A stretch of 64,000 bases of DNA, from NCBI GenBank assembly GCA_963969365.1, contig OZ017748.1, positions 2,415,001 through 2,479,000 on the forward strand, read 5' to 3'. Position numbers and translations under genes: made by a program. Positions 60,109-64,000 of the stretch are shown here, piece after piece. Below the pieces are notes generated by a model. That model saw only the letters and a program-made list of their open reading frames with translations, made no database searches and was not told the origin of the DNA. This DNA is from Asterochloris sp. CNOR1. Taxonomy: Eukaryota; Chlorophyta; Trebouxiophyceae; Trebouxiales; Trebouxiaceae. Every line of letters starts with the position of its first letter. Position 1 is the first letter of the stretch.

Positions 60109-60613
60109 TTCATGAACAAGCCTCCCTTAAGCGAATCAGCATCGAGAAAGTCAGCCCGTCTGTTGCCCACCACCAACTACATCTTGCACTTCCGCTATCC
60201 CCAAGTTCCATTTCATTGCTGTGCATTTCCTTCCCCTGGCTCACTGGTGCAGCAAAGCTTTGATTGATGGATACATCTAAAAATCGTAGAACCCCTTCTG
60301 AAACGACATGAACAATCATGTCCTATGCTGGTTGTGGCCTGCTGTGCAGCACAGCTGTACTAGCAGGTGCCACTCACTGCCTGCTGCTGTCATGTGTGAC
60401 CTCCAAACCCATCTGAAACAGTTGTGTAATGATCCAGATCAGCACACTGCTCTCAGCAGAGCCCTGACAGCTCGTATGAGGACAGCCATAGGTCACATCT
60501 GCGTCCCTTTGGCAAGAACATGTCAGCAAAGGCACTGAGGCCTCATCATTCAAATTGACCTAGGTGCAATGCTGATGCCAAGCCCGAATGGGGCAATTGT
60601 GTCAATGCCTATG
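60109..60613. other. Convergent 3' spacer between mannanase and SPINDLY-like genes
   Basis: About 500 bases of lower-GC sequence between two stop codons that face each other. It should contain both 3' UTRs. No coding exon was recognised. Confidence 0.55.
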
Positions 60614-63600
60614 CTACAAAGTGTCGGGGTGTGCAGCAGGCTGCAACCATTGTAGCCACATCTCTCTATAGACACTCTCCAGGCGCCGCACAAAAGGTTC
60701 GGCCTGGCACAGGCGGGACTGGAGCATGCGCTGCCGCAGCTGCCCGCGCAGGGCGGCCAGCCCAGCAATGTCGACGGCAGCATCTACTGCCAGCCTGACA
60801 TACTCGTCCTCGCTGCCGGCCACCCAATCATGCTGCATGTCAAGGGCGGTGAGCAGCGAGACGCCCACATTATGGGCATGGCAGGCGCCCTTCAGGGACA
60901 GGACTGGCACCCCCATGTACAGACTCTCGCAGGTGGTGGTGGTCCCCGCATAGGGCCAGGGATCAAGGCTGATGTCCATGAGGCTGTAGGTGCCTAGGTG
61001 ATCTGCAAGGGCTGCTGGCAGGAGTCAGGCATGCAGCAGGAGGGCCGGACATGGGCAACAGCAGGCAGGTGCAGGTGCTAGCAGCAAATGTCAGGTGCCT
61101 TCTGAGTGGCTGCTGGCTCAGGCAGCAAGAGCGAGGTGCTGAAAACTAACACATACCTGAGTTGCTGGGGTTGAGAGGTAGCAGATCAATTCGGTCTGAG
61201 GAGATGCCGTGCTGGCGCAGCTGGAGCAGCCAGTGCGCCCTCAGGGCATCACAAGCAAAGGGTTTGTTTTTCAGTATGAGGCGGGAGTGTGGGACCGCCT
61301 TCAAGATGTCGGCCCACACATTGATGACCTGCAGGCAGGCAGATGGTTGCTCGTCGTGCATGCTGGGTCGCACAGCACCTGGCAGGCTGCAGCACAGGGA
61401 TGCAGGCATGAGCTGCCAGCGGGGGCATACCTGAGGGGTGATTTTGGCTAGAGCATTGAACGATCCAAAAGTGATGTACCCGTTGGTGGCGGCGGGGAGA
61501 CTGGCGACAGGAGGAGCATCTGCAGCAGGGCAGCAGGAACATGAACTGCAGACACACGCAACATGAGCCTCATGCCCAGGTCAAACTCTGTCAGCGGGGC
61601 CCCAGAGCCACAGCACAGCGCACCATCTGCTGGGGTGTAGCACAGGAAGCAGCCTGGGAGACGTAGCAGCTCCTCAGTAAAGGTCTGCACGGTGTCCTTG
61701 GGGTCGCACAGGGCATCTGCACAGGAAGCAGAGATTCACTGCCTGCCACACATGCATTGAGGCTGGGGCCATGCCACTGACAGCGAGAAGCCATTTTTGC
61801 TGCTTACCACCGCTAGCAGTAATGTTGCACCCGAGATCTCTACGACAAGACAATGGGACCACGTCAGCCTATCTTGGACGTGGGCGACCGTCTCGCCGAG
61901 ATCTGGGATTCAGAGCAACATTCATGCTACTGGTAGTAGATAGGTGTTCCAGTTTGCAGGGAGAGATGCGGCTTGGAACGGGGCTGCTGAAAACAGTCAA
62001 AGGAAGCTGCCAGTTCTTTGGGCTGGCCCTGAGCACTGGCCGACGCCAAGGCTGCCCAGTGGGCGGACAATGCTTGAGGTGCTTCACAGGAAGAAAGCAG
62101 CACCCAGCAGGCATGCGCCCAGCATGTGGGCTCAGGGGCATCCTGGTGCTGGCATGCCTCACCTGTCAGCCGGTAGTCCACAGCCTCCAGCCCGGTGGAG
62201 TTGGGGTAGCCAATCCAGGTGACCTGCACAGGGGCAGGCCGCAGGGCCATGCAGCCCAGCTGGTTGTGCGCCGTGTGCCCAGTGAGCTCCACCAGAATGT
62301 CCACCTTGTCCTGCTGCACCTGCACACCAAGAGTGGAGGACTGGAGAGTGTGGTGATGCCTAGGAGAGGTCATCCTGCTTGTGGCAGACAGGCAGGGGCG
62401 CTTCCGCAGTGCCTGGGCACGACGTCAGAGACAGCACTGGCTCCCCTCATGGCAGCACTGCTGCTCCTGAGTCGGACTGGGCGCGGCTCAGAAGCGGTAC
62501 TGGCTCCCATTGCAAGAGGCCAAAGACAGCAGAGTCCCTATCGTCAGCCAAGCAAGGCTGGGCGCCAGGCACAGGACTGGCACTGCCTGGGAAGCCGCCC
62601 TGGCTGGGAGTGAGCTGGCATGACACTGGAACAGCAGTGCCGCCCAGTGGAACACCGATAGGACCGGCATGTTGTTCCTGCAGGCATGCACCCACCATGG
62701 TCGCCAGCTCATGCTCGCTGAGCCCAGCCACATCCCGCCACTGCCCGCCCGCTGCCAGCGCGGCAGCCTTCAGCTTGGCCGTCTTGGCGTCAGGCCTCAT
62801 CACGCAGCTGTACACGATGGGGCTGACAACCTGGGGGCTGTGCCAGGTGAGGGGTGCCTCCGCAAAGTAGGACACGGAGTGCACAAACAGGTCGGGGGAG
62901 ATGTAGCCCACAACAAGCGGACGGGCCCCCTCTGCTTTGAGGGTGGCAGGGTCACTGGGACGTGGCCGTGGCTCCAGAGGTTCAAAGCCCTGCGCATGCA
63001 AGCAGCTGATGGTGGCCACAAATGTTGGGCAGAAGCGGTCAGGCTCCGGCAACTCCTGGCTCTGGACAGGCAAACGCCAGGTGGCGGCCACTCTGGCACA
63101 CAGACAACACGGTGGATCAGACTGAGGTGGCTCAAGCAGGCAGAGAGGCTGCTGTGGCCCAGGCACCTTGAGATGGGCTGACCACATTGGTCAGACAAGT
63201 TGGGCCAGCATGTAAGCCGTACATAAACACCAAAGGTTGCGGGGTGCCAACACCCATCATGCTGCTGCCTGCTGCCTGCCTGCATGACAGGTCAGGTGAT
63301 GTGACGCATTCCACCTTGGCTGCTTTGATGGCTGCCACAGGCAAGGGGACTGCAACTGTGACGAGAGCACAGCCCCCACCTTCTGGAAGTTCTGCCCCCA
63401 CTCTGCATGAGCTTTGCACACGCTTGCAGCCTCCCCAGGGTAAGCGTAATTGATTGTCAGTAGCCTGTTGGATGCTGCATTGCGATTTGAGGGTTGGCAC
63501 TCCAGGCAGCGCTCGTATGCTGCCAGGCCAGCCAGCACCTGTACGGGAGGCACACACCGCTCACGCAGGTGTTGCGCAAGGACTTTGATGCCACTCAACA

Positions 63601-64000
63601 GCTGAAGGAGGGAGCTGCAGGATTGCAGTTTTGATTTTCAAGGGTGAGCTTCCTCAGCAACCCGTCTGCAAGTGCGTTCTTTGCCATCTGCTGAGGGCTG
63701 ACACGAGCAAACAGAAGACAGACTCTCCCAGGAAACACCCCAAGCTGCAGGGCGAACTGGCTTGAGCATGGCACTCAGCGCATGGCAGAGGTGGTGCTGC
63801 CCCTGGCTTTCCGTCACCAGAGCCCTGCAGGGGATGCAGCAGGTGCTGGGCTGAGGCTCACCTCGCCCACATCCCTGAAGAGGACCCCCAGGTTGTTGTG
63901 GGCCTCAGCATAGTCTGGAGCTGCCAAGATTGCAGCCTGCACAGCGCAGACACACAACCTGAGAGCAGACCCATCAGCATACCCAGCATGCTGCAGCTGC
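60614..64000 (-). CDS. SPY: SPINDLY-like nucleocytoplasmic protein O-glycosyltransferase (GT41), N-terminus outside the window
   Basis: Plant SPY is a GT41 enzyme with N-terminal TPR repeats that transfers O-fucose to nuclear and cytoplasmic proteins such as DELLA regulators. Minus-strand exons in phase are 63936-63862 (last TPR, APDYAEAHNNLGVLFRDVGE), 63538-63380 (AAYERCLECQPSNRNAASNR), 62989-62696 (LVVGYISPDLFVHSVSYFAE), 62319-62163 (VDILVELTGHTAHNQLG, PVQVTWIGYPNSTGLEAVDY), 61716-61624 (DPKDTVQTFTEELLRLPGCF), 61519-61431 (NGYITFGSFNALAKITPQ), 61328-61157 (DILKAVPHSRLILKNKPFAC) and 61002-60614 (MDISLDPWPYAGTTTTCESL, HAHNVGVSLLTALDM, ending at a TAG). These match SPY more closely than animal-type OGT, for example the GTTTTCESLYMGVP and HNVGVSLL blocks. 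The TPR array must continue to the right of 64000, so the start is missing. The tail after LESVYREMWLQW is short, without the long SPY C-terminal extension. O-fucose rather than O-GlcNAc activity is inferred from the family. Confidence 0.94.

Noticed and set aside
1-64000. Abundant CTGCAG/CAG repeats as a repeat family or microsatellite
   Set aside because: Most are splice acceptors (TGCAG) and Leu/Gln/Ala codons in a GC-rich genome rather than a dispersed repeat.
1-64000. CRISPR arrays, operons, riboswitches, tRNA or rRNA genes
   Set aside because: None seen; the gene structure is eukaryotic throughout.

Overview
The window is nuclear DNA from a eukaryote, most likely a green alga (Chlorophyta). 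The evidence for that is as follows. Genes are split into many short exons by GT-AG introns whose acceptors are nearly always (C)TGCAG. The sequence is GC-rich and full of CTG/CAG. It carries a plant-type MAP3K-epsilon kinase, a plant-type FUSED/TIO kinase and a SPINDLY-type GT41 enzyme. It also has a tyrosine-recombinase gene of a kind common in volvocine algae, and a secreted mannanase ending in the RRLLLA tail often seen in algal secreted proteins. I see no prokaryotic operons, CRISPR arrays, or rRNA/tRNA genes. Exon coordinates were inferred by eye from splice-site phase and family similarity; the exons I list individually are the reliable ones. || Layout. 1-2816: no recognisable gene; a few exon-like pieces at the left edge. 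2817-13504 (-): rotatin-like armadillo protein (RTTN), complete from start codon to stop. 13505-15830 (+): decayed non-LTR retrotransposon with three frameshifts, lying directly upstream of the RTTN start codon. 16338-18257 (-): PQ-loop transporter of the SLC66A1/Ypq1 type. 18636-21092 (-): NIMA-related kinase resembling Chlamydomonas Fa2. 21714-30261 (-): RPGRIP1L-like coiled-coil/C2 protein carrying a large EF-hand-like insert. 30713-38899 (+): MAP3K-epsilon. 39242-42693 (+): unrecognised coiled-coil gene. 43291-45993 (-): tyrosine-recombinase-like gene with a 68-bp tandem duplication over a splice acceptor. 46960-56205 (-): FUSED/STK36/TIO kinase with ARM repeats. 57283-60108 (+): secreted GH5 endo-mannanase. 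60614-64000 (-): SPINDLY-like protein O-glycosyltransferase, whose N-terminal TPR part lies beyond the window. || How the genes relate. Four genes, all on the minus strand (RTTN, Fa2-type NEK, RPGRIP1L, FUSED/STK36), belong to families known from centrioles, the ciliary transition zone, flagellar severing or axoneme assembly. This is an unusual local concentration of cilium/centriole genes. The two ARM-repeat kinases, MAP3K-epsilon and FUSED, are both cytokinesis or microtubule-associated kinases in land plants. The transporter, the mannanase and SPINDLY look unrelated to that theme.
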